A stretch of DNA of 32,269 nt from an uncultured Clostridia bacterium (GTDB lineage Bacteria > Bacillota > Clostridia > Christensenellales > UBA1242): positions 1-32,269 of the forward strand of contig CANQCE010000002.1 in NCBI GenBank assembly GCA_947589655.1, written 5' to 3'. This document shows, piece after piece, positions 7,556 to 15,284 of the stretch. Made by a program: the position numbers and the translations under genes. Below the pieces are notes generated by a model, which was not told the origin of the DNA, did not search any database, and saw only the letters and a program-made list of their open reading frames with translations. Position 1 is the first letter of the stretch. Every line of letters begins with the position of its first letter.

Positions 7556-8518
7556 ATGAGCAAAAAAGCAATTATATCACTTTCTGTTGTTTTGCTAATT
7601 ATAGCAGTGGTGCTAATTCTTTTTTGGACTTTGTTTGCACTTTCAGCTGTTACAGTTGAATTTTCTTCGTCAGTGATAAACTTAAACCTTACGCAAGAGG
7701 AAATTGTGCAGGCAGCAAAGTTTAGATATGGCGCCAGTGTTTTGTTTGAGGGCAAGAGGCAATACATAAAAAACCTAGAAAATGCAGTGAGCCAAAATGA
7801 AAACTTTGCCTATCTGCGCGTTGTGAATATTGAAACAGTTTTTCCTAATAAATTTGTGGTGCACGTTGCCGAGCGTGAAGAACTTTATGCTTTTGAAAAA
7901 GATGGACAAACCTATTTTTGTGACAGAGATTTTAGGGTTTTAAGAAGTGCTGATGGAAGTTATTCCAGCACAGAAGAAAACGCCATTTTGCTGAAAAATT
8001 TGCAAGTGAGCGGACAGTTTAAAGTGGGCGATTTTTTGTATGTTCAGCCATCTTCGCTGAAAAAACTTCATACTGCTTTTTTGAAAAACAACAGAACTTA
8101 CAGCGAGCAGATTGCCAAATTCAAGGAAATTGAACTTGCCCTTTACAAAGACGAATTTGAACAAGATTTTGTAAGTTTAATGCTGACCACTTTTCAGGGA
8201 CAAACATTTGTTATAAAAAATCCAGACTTTGCACTGGCAAACAAGGTTCAACTTTTGTATGCTGTTGAGGCGGCTTTATATTCGCAAAAAACCGATGAAC
8301 AAGGGAACATTTTAAACGGTGAGGGGCAGCAAATTTTTGTTTATCAAAATGAGTTTGGGCAGTTTTTGCCATATGACGAAGCAAGCGGCAAAGACAAAAT
8401 TCCACTAACATATTCTTTGCTTAACTCTTGCCAAGTTGTCGTTGACAATTTAAGCCTTTCTGAGCATGTGAAACGAACAGAAAAAGATATATATTATTGT
8501 TTGCAGATAAACGAATGA
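7556..8518 (+). CDS. Cell-division protein, DivIB/FtsQ-like
   Basis: A 320-aa bitopic membrane protein with one N-terminal helix (residues 5-30) and an external part. Right after the helix comes a POTRA-like domain (about 31-105), ending in FPNKFVVHVAEREELYAF. The next segment TYFCDRDFRVL matches the start of the FtsQ/DivIB beta domain. The ATG has AAGGGG just upstream and lies seven bases after the murA stop, so the two are probably cotranscribed. The position after murA also fits ftsQ. The C-terminal half is divergent. The in-frame stretch after its TGA stop stays open into the next gene. Confidence 0.8.
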   Translation: MSKKAIISLSVVLLIIAVVLILFWTLFALSAVTVEFSSSVINLNLTQEEIVQAAKFRYGASVLFEGKRQYIKNLENAVSQNENFAYLRVVNIETVFPNKFVVHVAEREELYAFEKDGQTYFCDRDFRVLRSADGSYSSTEENAILLKNLQVSGQFKVGDFLYVQPSSLKKLHTAFLKNNRTYSEQIAKFKEIELALYKDEFEQDFVSLMLTTFQGQTFVIKNPDFALANKVQLLYAVEAALYSQKTDEQGNILNGEGQQIFVYQNEFGQFLPYDEASGKDKIPLTYSLLNSCQVVVDNLSLSEHVKRTEKDIYYCLQINE

Positions 8519-8554
8519 CGTGTAAAAACTTTCTTTTTGGCAAAAATCGTTTGC

Positions 8555-9829
8555 ATGAGAAGAAAAAAATATGTTGAGGCTGCCAAAACAGCAATTTTGA
8601 ACCGAGTTAGATTTCATGCACCAATTGTGTATGACGACAACATAGACTGGAAAGGTTTAAGTGCGAACGGAATTGACGGCACAATTCCGCTTTTTAAATT
8701 TGATAAAAACCTGTCAAGGCCGCTTTTGCGTGCGTTTACTGCGGCGTTAAAAGAGGAAAGTTTTTCGTTAATTATCTCACATAACAGCCTTGGGAAAATT
8801 GACGAAAAAAGACTAAAAAAATGTGACAAAATTAAGGTGTATAGCCCTGAAAATAGCACAAAAAGTTTTATTGAAACCATAAACAAACTGAATATAAACT
8901 ATTCTTCTGCTTCCAACTATAATCTTGTTTTTAAAGAGCGTTTTTTTAAGGTCAATGGGCAGCCGTTAAATCCGCATTTTGAGGATTATTTTTTAAAGCA
9001 GCAATCGGTTTTTGACGAAATTAAAGTGGATTTTTGCGAGTTTGTGCTTAATGGGAACAACTTTTTTGTTGCCCTAAAAAACGAAGGAGAGCAGGCGAAA
9101 AAAGTGGAACTTGAACTTAACATTCCGCTTGCAAAGGGATATTTTTATTTTAAGCGCCTAAATAAAGCCATTTGTGTGGAAAATCTGCTTACAAAAGAAA
9201 AATTTTACCTGAATTATTTGTGCCGCAATGCCAAATTTTCGTTTTCTAATGTGGATGGTTTGGAAAATTCTGTTTTTTGCTGTGTCAATGTGAAAGTTAA
9301 TGTGTTTTTGCAGGCGCATGAAGAAAATTTTGTATTTTTCAATTTTGGCGATGGCAAATTTGTTCCGAAAAGCAGAAAAGAGATTGAAATGTTAAAAAAC
9401 CTTTCGCATAAAAAGGTTTGTGAAATTTTTAATGTTCAAGTTAAAACCAAAGAACCGAAATTTGACTTTTTGTTTAACAAAACTCTGCCGCAAAAAATTT
9501 GGACAAATTGGATTAACGGCCAGCAAGATTTGCGGGCGGAATATAAATATGTGGCATACAGAAGGTTGTTTTTGAAAGGCTGCTTGCAAAGTTTGGACAA
9601 GACCGATTTCAAACGAAAAAACAAGGGGATTAGCCTTGTTTGTTTTAAAGAAATTGGGTTAAAAGAACTTGGCATTTTTAATGGCAGTTATTACAAAAAA
9701 ATTTGCGTTGTAAGCGGCAACGAAAAGTTTTTCAGGGTGGGGCAAACCATGTTTTATAATTCAAATGGCATAACAGAAATTTCTCTGAAAAGCAAAGAGC
9801 CTCTATCCGTTTGCTTTGGCGAAACTTAA
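8555..9829 (+). CDS. Unknown protein downstream of the ftsQ-like gene
   Basis: A soluble protein of about 424 aa that I do not recognise. It has no signal peptide, membrane helix or nucleotide-binding motif. The N-terminal 120 residues look alpha/beta, the middle (about 150-290) is rich in Phe, Asn and beta-strand patterns, and the C-terminal part contains LPQKIWTNWINGQQDLR followed by Cys- and Lys-rich strands. No start has a ribosome site: TTG 8537 and ATG 8555 are the candidates. The frame is the same as that of the preceding gene and remains open back to its TGA at 8516-8518. It probably belongs to the murA transcript. Confidence 0.65.
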   Translation: MRRKKYVEAAKTAILNRVRFHAPIVYDDNIDWKGLSANGIDGTIPLFKFDKNLSRPLLRAFTAALKEESFSLIISHNSLGKIDEKRLKKCDKIKVYSPENSTKSFIETINKLNINYSSASNYNLVFKERFFKVNGQPLNPHFEDYFLKQQSVFDEIKVDFCEFVLNGNNFFVALKNEGEQAKKVELELNIPLAKGYFYFKRLNKAICVENLLTKEKFYLNYLCRNAKFSFSNVDGLENSVFCCVNVKVNVFLQAHEENFVFFNFGDGKFVPKSRKEIEMLKNLSHKKVCEIFNVQVKTKEPKFDFLFNKTLPQKIWTNWINGQQDLRAEYKYVAYRRLFLKGCLQSLDKTDFKRKNKGISLVCFKEIGLKELGIFNGSYYKKICVVSGNEKFFRVGQTMFYNSNGITEISLKSKEPLSVCFGET

Positions 9830-9853
9830 AGCCTTATTTTTTTGTATATCATT

Positions 9854-9881
9854 TTGCAATTTAGAGGTTTTTTGTTATAAT
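9854..9881 (+). promoter_or_regulatory. Promoter for rarA
   Basis: TTGCAA (9854-9859), a 16-base spacer, then TATAAT (9876-9881). The transcript would begin near 9888, leaving a leader of about 27 bases that holds GGGAGG at 9898-9903. Confidence 0.7.
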
Positions 9882-9914
9882 TACTCTAAGCGGACATGGG
9901 AGGCTGGTTAAGCA

Positions 9915-11147
9915 ATGGATAATTTGTTTGAAAATTTACATAATGACAGAAAGCCGTTAGCAGAGAGAATGAGGCCAACTCGGCTGGAAGATTTTGTTGG
10001 GCAAAAACATATTCTGGGGCAGGGCAAATTGCTTCGCAGGCTAATTGAAGCAAAGCGAGTGCCAAGTTGCATTTTTTATGGTCCTCCAGGGACAGGGAAA
10101 ACCACACTTGCCAGAATTATTGCCGATAGCAGCAACGCAAATTTTGTGAAATTGAACGCAATATCAAGCGGCGTGGCAGATGTAAAGGCGGTTATAGAGC
10201 AGGCTAAAAACGACTTTGAACTGTATGGCAAAAGAACATATCTGTTGTTGGATGAATGTCATAGATGGAGTAAAGCCCAAAGTGACTCGCTTTTGGCGGC
10301 ACTTGAAAACGGATACGTCATTTTTGTTGGTTGCACCACCGAGAACCCAGCATACAGCATGACAAGGGCGATTGTGTCAAGGTGCAGCGTTTTTGAATTT
10401 AAGCGACTTGGCGTGGAAGATGTTAAAAGTGTTCTTAAACGAGCAATGGAAGCCGAAGAAGGCTTGAAGATTTACAAATTAAAACCAGATGAAGATGCCT
10501 TAACATATTTTGCCACAGCGTGTGGCGGCGATGTGCGAAGTGCCTTAAATGGGCTGGAATTGGGGGCTATAACCACAAAACCAAATAAAAATGGCGAAAT
10601 TGTTATTACAAAGGAAATAGCGGCAGAATGTTTGCAAAAAAAGAACTTAAGCCTTAATGATGATGTTTATTATCACATCCTCAGTGCCTTCTGCAAGAGC
10701 CTTAGGGGGAGTGACAGCACAGCCGCACTTTATTATGCAAACAGGCTTATAGAGGCAGGGGTAGAACCACAGGTTCTGGCAAGAAGGACAATCGCACACG
10801 CCTCGGAGGATGTGGGACTGTCTGCACCCAACGCTCTTGTGCAGGCTTGCTGCGCATTGTATGCATTGGATAACTTGGGGATGCCAGAGGGAAACTTGGC
10901 TCTTACACAAGCAATAATTTACGTGTGCGAAAGCCCAAAGGATAACCGAGTTGTTATTGCCAAAGACATGGCGGAAGATGATGCCAAAAATCACCCAGAC
11001 GACAATGTTCCAGACTACCTGCAAAACCACACGGCGGCAAGCAAAAAATACAAATATCCGCACGACTATGGCGGATATGTTGAACAACAATATTTGCCAG
11101 ACAGCCTTAAAGACAGGTGCTATTTCAAGCGAAAAGAGAAAAAATGA
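9915..11147 (+). CDS. rarA: Replication-associated recombination protein RarA (MgsA)
   Basis: AAA+ ATPase of the clamp-loader clade that acts at stalled replication forks. Walker A GPPGTGKT is at residues 56-63 and Walker B LLLDECHRW at 109-117; the family more often has DEIHRF. The order of AAA+ core, lid and C-terminal tetramerisation domain is complete (AHASEDVGLSAPNAL, NHPDDNVPDYLQNH, HDYGGYVEQQYLP), and 410 aa is normal. The spacing from GGGAGG to ATG 9915 is long (11 bases). An 8-residue open frame (9896-9922, ATG to TAA) overlaps the start and may affect initiation. It has its own promoter and appears monocistronic. Confidence 0.95.
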   Translation: MDNLFENLHNDRKPLAERMRPTRLEDFVGQKHILGQGKLLRRLIEAKRVPSCIFYGPPGTGKTTLARIIADSSNANFVKLNAISSGVADVKAVIEQAKNDFELYGKRTYLLLDECHRWSKAQSDSLLAALENGYVIFVGCTTENPAYSMTRAIVSRCSVFEFKRLGVEDVKSVLKRAMEAEEGLKIYKLKPDEDALTYFATACGGDVRSALNGLELGAITTKPNKNGEIVITKEIAAECLQKKNLSLNDDVYYHILSAFCKSLRGSDSTAALYYANRLIEAGVEPQVLARRTIAHASEDVGLSAPNALVQACCALYALDNLGMPEGNLALTQAIIYVCESPKDNRVVIAKDMAEDDAKNHPDDNVPDYLQNHTAASKKYKYPHDYGGYVEQQYLPDSLKDRCYFKRKEKK

Positions 11148-11232
11148 GGCAGAAATTAAAGGACACAAATAATGAGCGGAACAAGTGAGAAACTGAACTA
11201 TTTCACTGAATAAAAAATTTTCCCAATAAGTA

Positions 11233-11261
11233 TTTACATCTTTTCCATAATGTGCTATAAT
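11233..11261 (+). promoter_or_regulatory. Promoter for the LPNG-repeat protein gene
   Basis: TTTACA (11233-11238), 17 bases, then TATAAT (11256-11261), followed by AAGGAG at 11268-11273. Transcription should start near 11268, so the leader is very short (about 12 bases). Confidence 0.75.
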
Positions 11262-11279
11262 GCCTACAAGGAGAAAAGT

Positions 11280-12503
11280 ATGTCAAAAGTTTATGATAAT
11301 ATTAGAAAAGTTTGTGATTATATTGGAGCGATAGTTTTGCCAAATGGAATGATTGCTTTGCCAAATGGATCGCTAGTTTTGCAAAATGGAGTAATAATTT
11401 TGCCTACAAAAATAAAAACATTTAACTTTTACACTGACACTTACGCTGACACTGAAGATAAAGTGTTTCTCTATTCTGGCTCGGAAATGTGTGACCGACC
11501 CGAAAAAGAAGGATATGGGTATGTGTATGCAACGGATTATGCAGTAATGTGTGGTGCTGGTACCCATGATTATGATGGAGATGGGTACAAAGACAAACCA
11601 AAAAGATGGAAAAAGTGTCGTTCCTGCAATGGTACGGAAAAGAAAAATGTTGAGTATTTTGACTCGTCTCGCTATCCACGTTCTGCCCCCTGGAATACGT
11701 GTTTTGTATCCTATCCCGTTTTGCACCTCGACCTTGAATCTTTTATCTCCGCACACGCACAGAGTGCGGTTCGCATAGGTAGCAAGCATTTAGGTAGCAA
11801 GCATTATTTGGGTGATATTTGTTTTCACACGGCCACAATAGGACTGGAGTTTCCAAAAACGTATGTAGGAGAAATATTAGATAAAAAATTAACATCACTA
11901 AAAAATAATGGACAACTCAGAAAAACAGGCGCAAAATACACAGGATTCATGCGAGATGATAGAAGCTTTGTGCAAAATGAAGAATACGAATATAATGGCG
12001 AGAGATATGTGCTTATCGAAGTCAAAAAAGATGAATGTAATAAATACAATAGACTTGAGAATCATAAAATTTGCCCTGAAACAGGGGAATATGCTTGGGC
12101 GAAAGTGGAACCGATTTTATTTCAAATTCAAAATTGGGATGATTTGCCAAGAAGCATAAACCCAGAAGGAAATGGTTCGGCTAAATTTGTTGAAATGGAA
12201 ACCGAGGAGGGTATAATTTCTGGTTTGCCATTCTACCCAAAGTCTGGCAAAAGCGAGTTTGCAATGTGGCAAAATAGTTTAGACCGTGCTTATTTAAACG
12301 GATATAACTTACATAAAGAAATCGACAAAGGAAATGGTAATAAAAAATACAAAGCCCTAGAAAACTTTGATTTTGAAGGTAAAGGGTTTTTATTTGAAGC
12401 ATCACAGGGGTTGGGGCTTCACATGGAAGCGAAACATGACCCTTTAGAGCCAGAAAAGGAAACGAAACCAAACACATCCAAATCTACCTCAAGAGAAAAG
12501 TAA
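11280..12503 (+). CDS. Unknown protein with LPNG heptad repeats and an EF-hand-like loop
   Basis: A 407-aa protein not recognised as a whole. Residues 20-40 are three seven-residue repeats (LPNGMIA, LPNGSLV, LQNGVII). A calcium-loop-like DYDGDGYKD lies at 97-105, with Asp at positions 1, 3, 5 and 9 but Lys rather than Glu at 12. It is followed by a single CxxC (KCRSC). A WAKVEPILFQI segment near residue 280 faintly recalls domains common in uncharacterised proteins of gut Firmicutes. There is no signal peptide or membrane helix, and the tail is Lys/Glu/Pro/Thr/Ser rich. The start has AAGGAG six bases upstream. Codon choice in the middle (more C-ending and tcc/ccc codons) differs from neighbours, which hints at transfer. 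Confidence 0.75.
   Translation: MSKVYDNIRKVCDYIGAIVLPNGMIALPNGSLVLQNGVIILPTKIKTFNFYTDTYADTEDKVFLYSGSEMCDRPEKEGYGYVYATDYAVMCGAGTHDYDGDGYKDKPKRWKKCRSCNGTEKKNVEYFDSSRYPRSAPWNTCFVSYPVLHLDLESFISAHAQSAVRIGSKHLGSKHYLGDICFHTATIGLEFPKTYVGEILDKKLTSLKNNGQLRKTGAKYTGFMRDDRSFVQNEEYEYNGERYVLIEVKKDECNKYNRLENHKICPETGEYAWAKVEPILFQIQNWDDLPRSINPEGNGSAKFVEMETEEGIISGLPFYPKSGKSEFAMWQNSLDRAYLNGYNLHKEIDKGNGNKKYKALENFDFEGKGFLFEASQGLGLHMEAKHDPLEPEKETKPNTSKSTSREK
11337..11399 (+). repeat. Three 21-bp coding repeats (LPNG heptads)
   Basis: Units at 11337-11357, 11358-11378 and 11379-11399 share TTGCCAAATGGA or TTGCAAAATGGA at their start and diverge after it. They encode the heptads of the unknown protein. Confidence 0.75.
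11777..11806 (+). repeat. 15-bp tandem duplication within the LPNG-repeat gene
   Basis: AGGTAGCAAGCATTT (11777-11791) is followed at once by the same sequence with one change (11792-11806). It encodes GSKHLGSKHY and keeps the frame, which suggests a recent slippage duplication. Confidence 0.85.
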
Positions 12504-12541
12504 GTTGTTTAACTTTTATTAAAAAATTTTATTCAAGAAAC

Positions 12542-12570
12542 ATTCTCACACTCGGTGTGGGAATTTTCTT
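12542..12570 (+). terminator. Terminator after the LPNG-repeat gene
   Basis: A 10-bp stem (12542-12551 with 12555-12564, one G-U pair) with a 3-base loop is followed by TTTCTTTG. The T tract is short, so strength is uncertain. Confidence 0.6.
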
Positions 12571-12658
12571 TGTGGGGAATTTTTGGCTTTCTTGCCGTTG
12601 ATAATTTAACCAATTTATAACAATAACAAATTTTTATAAAAAAATTGTAAAATTTATT

Positions 12659-12687
12659 TTGAAAAATTGTTTTATTTCTTTTATAAT
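12659..12687 (+). promoter_or_regulatory. Promoter for the acyltransferase-fold gene
   Basis: TTGAAA (12659-12664), 17 bases, then TATAAT (12682-12687). The start should be near 12694. GGGAGAG then precedes ATG 12718. Confidence 0.75.
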
Positions 12688-12717
12688 AGTTTGGTAGGTT
12701 TTTTATTGGGAGAGAGT

Positions 12718-13650
12718 ATGTTTGGAAGACGAGCCGATGGCAAGAGAGTTAAAGATTTACCAGTGATTGACAAGGCAATGCCTTATTTTATGCCAATGCG
12801 CATTGATGGGGTCAACCTTTATGAGCAGGTGATTAATTGCGAAAATTTGGACAAGTTTATTTTGGAAGAAAAGAAAAATGGCGTTCATTACACTTACACC
12901 GAAATTTTGATGGCGGCATGTGTGCGTATGCTTTACCTAAGGCCAAAAACCAACAGGTTTATAACCAACTGCCAAACCTATCAAAGAAAATATATTTCGC
13001 TTTCCATTGCCGTTAAGAAAAAACTTACAGACGACAGCGAAGAAATGACGCTGAAAATGTTCTTTACAGGCCGTGAGAGTTTGCCAGAAATAAAAAAGAT
13101 TATCGATGACGAGATTGCAAAAAATTGTGCCGCCGACAGCGAAACGCACAAAACAACTAAAGTTGCAGGCCTTTTGGGAAAACTTCCACATTGGTGTTTT
13201 AAGTTTGCCATGTGGATTTTAAGAGTGGGCGACAGATATGGACTTTTGCCACGAAAACTTTTGGATGTCAGTCCGTTCCACACCAGCGTGTTTGTTGCAG
13301 ACCTTCGCAGCATACATTTGGACGCAGTTTATCATCATCTTTACAACTTTGGGAACACAACAATCTTTGCAACTATGGGAAAAGTTTTCAATCAGCCAAT
13401 TGTAAACCGCAGCGGTGAGACAAGCGTGCAAAAATCTTTAAGGTTGCGTTTCAGCCTTGATGAACGTGTTTGTGATGGGCTTTATTATTCCAACAGTTTA
13501 AAACTTATTTCATCTTATTTTGAAAATCCAGCACTTTTAAAAGAGGCTTTGCCAGAACCTGAACTTACCGGAAAGGCTTTAAAGAAAAAACAAAAAGCAG
13601 ATAAAAAGGCGGAGAGAAAAGCAGAAAAATTAAAAAATAAAAACAAATAA
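12718..13650 (+). CDS. 2-oxoacid dehydrogenase E2-type acyltransferase-fold protein
   Basis: A 310-aa member of the CoA-dependent acyltransferase fold, related to the catalytic domain of dihydrolipoamide acyltransferase but with no lipoyl or E1-binding domain. Recognisable blocks are SPFHTSVFVADL (185-196), YHHLYNFGNTT (205-215) and the active-site-like DERVCDG (248-254). In true E2 enzymes this reads DHRVxDG, so the catalytic His is replaced by Glu. I recall the same substitution in stand-alone Clostridia members, so it is likely a subfamily trait. Substrate and function are unknown, and it may not be catalytic. The C-terminal 40 residues are a Lys/Glu/Ala-rich tail. ATG 12718 is preferred over TTG 12667 because of the ribosome site and promoter. 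Confidence 0.82.
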   Translation: MFGRRADGKRVKDLPVIDKAMPYFMPMRIDGVNLYEQVINCENLDKFILEEKKNGVHYTYTEILMAACVRMLYLRPKTNRFITNCQTYQRKYISLSIAVKKKLTDDSEEMTLKMFFTGRESLPEIKKIIDDEIAKNCAADSETHKTTKVAGLLGKLPHWCFKFAMWILRVGDRYGLLPRKLLDVSPFHTSVFVADLRSIHLDAVYHHLYNFGNTTIFATMGKVFNQPIVNRSGETSVQKSLRLRFSLDERVCDGLYYSNSLKLISSYFENPALLKEALPEPELTGKALKKKQKADKKAERKAEKLKNKNK

Positions 13651-13667
13651 AATACAAAATTATTATT

Positions 13668-13717
13668 AAAAACACAAAAATTTTAGCAAAAAGTGTGCAG
13701 TTTTTGTGTTTTTTTAT
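13668..13717 (+). terminator. Strong terminator after the acyltransferase-fold gene
   Basis: The 13-base perfect arms AAAAACACAAAAA (13668-13680) and TTTTTGTGTTTTT (13701-13713) have a 20-base loop and a T run. Confidence 0.75.
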
Positions 13718-13728
13718 TTAAATTTGCA

Positions 13729-13756
13729 AGTGCTGCCAAAGTGACGGCACTTTTTT
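13729..13756 (+). terminator. Second, shorter terminator in tandem
   Basis: AAGTGC (13729-13734) pairs with GCACTT (13747-13752), followed by T residues. It stands 12 bases after the first terminator and adds insulation before the HTH gene promoter. Confidence 0.5.
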
Positions 13757-13806
13757 AATAAATTGTAAAATATTGTAAATTTTTGCAAATTGGTTGGCAT
13801 GAAGGT

Positions 13807-13835
13807 TTGCTAAATAAACATCTTTTTTCTATAAT
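13807..13835 (+). promoter_or_regulatory. Promoter for the HTH gene
   Basis: TTGCTA (13807-13812), 17 bases, then TATAAT (13830-13835). The start near 13842 leaves a 44-base leader that contains AAGGAG. Confidence 0.7.
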
Positions 13836-13885
13836 TTTGGGTGTATTTTTAAGAATAACTAAAGAAAAATTAAGGAGATTAAACC

Positions 13886-14413
13886 ATGAAAAATGATGAA
13901 CTTTGGGCAAAAACATTACTTTCAGTTTACCGCTATTTAGAGCGTATTGCAGGGGCAATTGACAAAATTATTTTGCGCAGTGGGCTTAACAGTGCAAATA
14001 TAGTTGGGCAAAACTATTTTTACAATAATGTGTTTACAATTTCACAAAAACTTATTGATTTATCCGAGCGCAAGGTAACCCTTATAAACCTAAAAGTGCT
14101 AATTGAGCAAACGCTTGCAGAAATGGATGAAAAAGATGCACTAATTTTGATAGACAAATTTGTTGACGGCGTTAAAACCAAAGACCTGGTTGAAAGACAC
14201 AAATTAAGCACCAGAACGGTTTTTAGGAAAATTGACAGTGCTCTTAAAAACTTTGCGTGGCATTTGTGTTTAAAGGGGTATGGGGCTGCTGCTTTGGAAA
14301 AAATGCTGGCAAACGAAAATTGGCTGAACAATGTTCATTTAAGGCTTGTCACCAAAAATGATGACACTTTCACACTTTCTAAAATGGACCTTAAAAATGC
14401 GGTTTCGCTTTAA
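13886..14413 (+). CDS. Sigma-region-4-like helix-turn-helix protein
   Basis: A 175-aa helical protein. The segment DALILIDKFVDGVKTKDLVE and then RHKLSTRTVFRKIDSALKNF (about residues 85-125) has the spacing of a sigma-70 region 4 type helix-turn-helix, with STRTVFRKID as the likely recognition helix. There is no region 2, so it is not a full sigma factor. Similar short proteins often act as phage late-gene activators (ArpU-like) or stress regulators. It has its own promoter and an AAGGAG site eight bases before the ATG. It ends on a TTAA shared with the convergent SH3-like gene. Proximity to the terminase gene makes a regulatory link to the phage-derived genes plausible but unproven. A terminase-small-subunit role is a weaker alternative. 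Confidence 0.7.
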   Translation: MKNDELWAKTLLSVYRYLERIAGAIDKIILRSGLNSANIVGQNYFYNNVFTISQKLIDLSERKVTLINLKVLIEQTLAEMDEKDALILIDKFVDGVKTKDLVERHKLSTRTVFRKIDSALKNFAWHLCLKGYGAAALEKMLANENWLNNVHLRLVTKNDDTFTLSKMDLKNAVSL

Positions 14414-15189
14414 AGTTCATTCTCGTCAAATTCAAAATAGTCGCCATGCGAAACGCGAGTTTTTTGCTTTTTCACTTTTTTCTTGCCCTTTTGTGATTGT
14501 ATAATTTTGCTTGGCTTTATAAGGAAGAACAAAATCATTATACTTGGCACGCTAATTGCAACAATAAGCAAAATTTGGGTGCCTACGGACAGCCCTGAAA
14601 AATTTGTGGCGGAACTTGTGAACACGCTTTCATCAATTGTATCAAAAATTTCCAAATTGGTTTCAATTTTTGGAAGCCTATCAATAAATGTGGAGTAAAC
14701 ATATCCAAACTGCACGCCGTTTTCGGTTTGCAAACTGCAATATGCCCACAATGTGTTTTCGTATTTAAGTTCTTCGCCCTGCATATCGCCATAATAATTC
14801 AAGGTGACGTCATCGCTCACGGCGGTTAAAACCTCCGCTTTTGAAGGCGAGGTGTAAAGATAGTGCGGTTCAAACAACATAAACTGCGCACTTGGATAGG
14901 CGTTTGTTGGAGTGCCACTCATCAAAGCCACATCGCTTTTTTTTACATATCCGCTTTTGTCTTTAAAGGTTGCCTCGTAAAAATTGCCTTCCACACCAAC
15001 AACTTTCACAAAATAAGAATATGGAAGTTGAAAAAGTGCACTTTCCTCGTTGGGCAAGGCATAAAAAAGCACATTTGTTGTTTGGATTTTGGCAAAATAA
15101 TCCTTTTTGGCAGCACCTTCTGCTCTTGAAATTGGAGTGGCGGCAAAAATTGCCAAAAAAATTAAAACGGATAAAAATATTTTTTTCAT
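14410..15189 (-). CDS. Secreted SH3-like protein with C-terminal membrane anchor
   Basis: A 259-aa exported protein. It has a signal peptide (MKKIFLSVLIFLAIFAA, cleaved near SRAEG), then two bacterial SH3-like units. The first is about residues 30-90 (LFYALPNEESALFQLP, YFVKVVGVEGNFYEATF, KSGYVKKSDV); the second is about 100-175. One helix (about 200-222) is followed by a basic cytoplasmic tail. The outside domain may bind the cell wall. ATG 15189 is preferred because it begins the signal peptide; a longer frame upstream has no signal and no ribosome site. The gene is divergent from the terminase gene and convergent with the HTH gene. Confidence 0.75.
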   Translation of the reverse strand: MKKIFLSVLIFLAIFAATPISRAEGAAKKDYFAKIQTTNVLFYALPNEESALFQLPYSYFVKVVGVEGNFYEATFKDKSGYVKKSDVALMSGTPTNAYPSAQFMLFEPHYLYTSPSKAEVLTAVSDDVTLNYYGDMQGEELKYENTLWAYCSLQTENGVQFGYVYSTFIDRLPKIETNLEIFDTIDESVFTSSATNFSGLSVGTQILLIVAISVPSIMILFFLIKPSKIIQSQKGKKKVKKQKTRVSHGDYFEFDENEL

Positions 15190-15284
15190 GGCACAAGGAT
15201 AACTCTTTTTAAGGTTAAAACGGCAGCAGATTAATGTCGAATTTTTTTTATTTTTAAATAATTTTATCAAAGGGGGGTGTGGCA

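Noticed and set aside
8516..8518. Recoding of UGA as a sense codon
   Set aside because: Other genes (scpB, mnmA, rarA) end cleanly at TGA at the expected protein ends, so UGA is a stop in this organism.
11172..11213. 13-codon ORF after rarA with an AAAGGA-like site
   Set aside because: Too short, no hydrophobic or structural feature, and no adjacent regulated gene; chance is more likely.
12718..13650. Chloramphenicol acetyltransferase resistance gene
   Set aside because: Shares the fold, but the active-site His is replaced (DERVCDG) and the blocks match the stand-alone E2-like subfamily instead.
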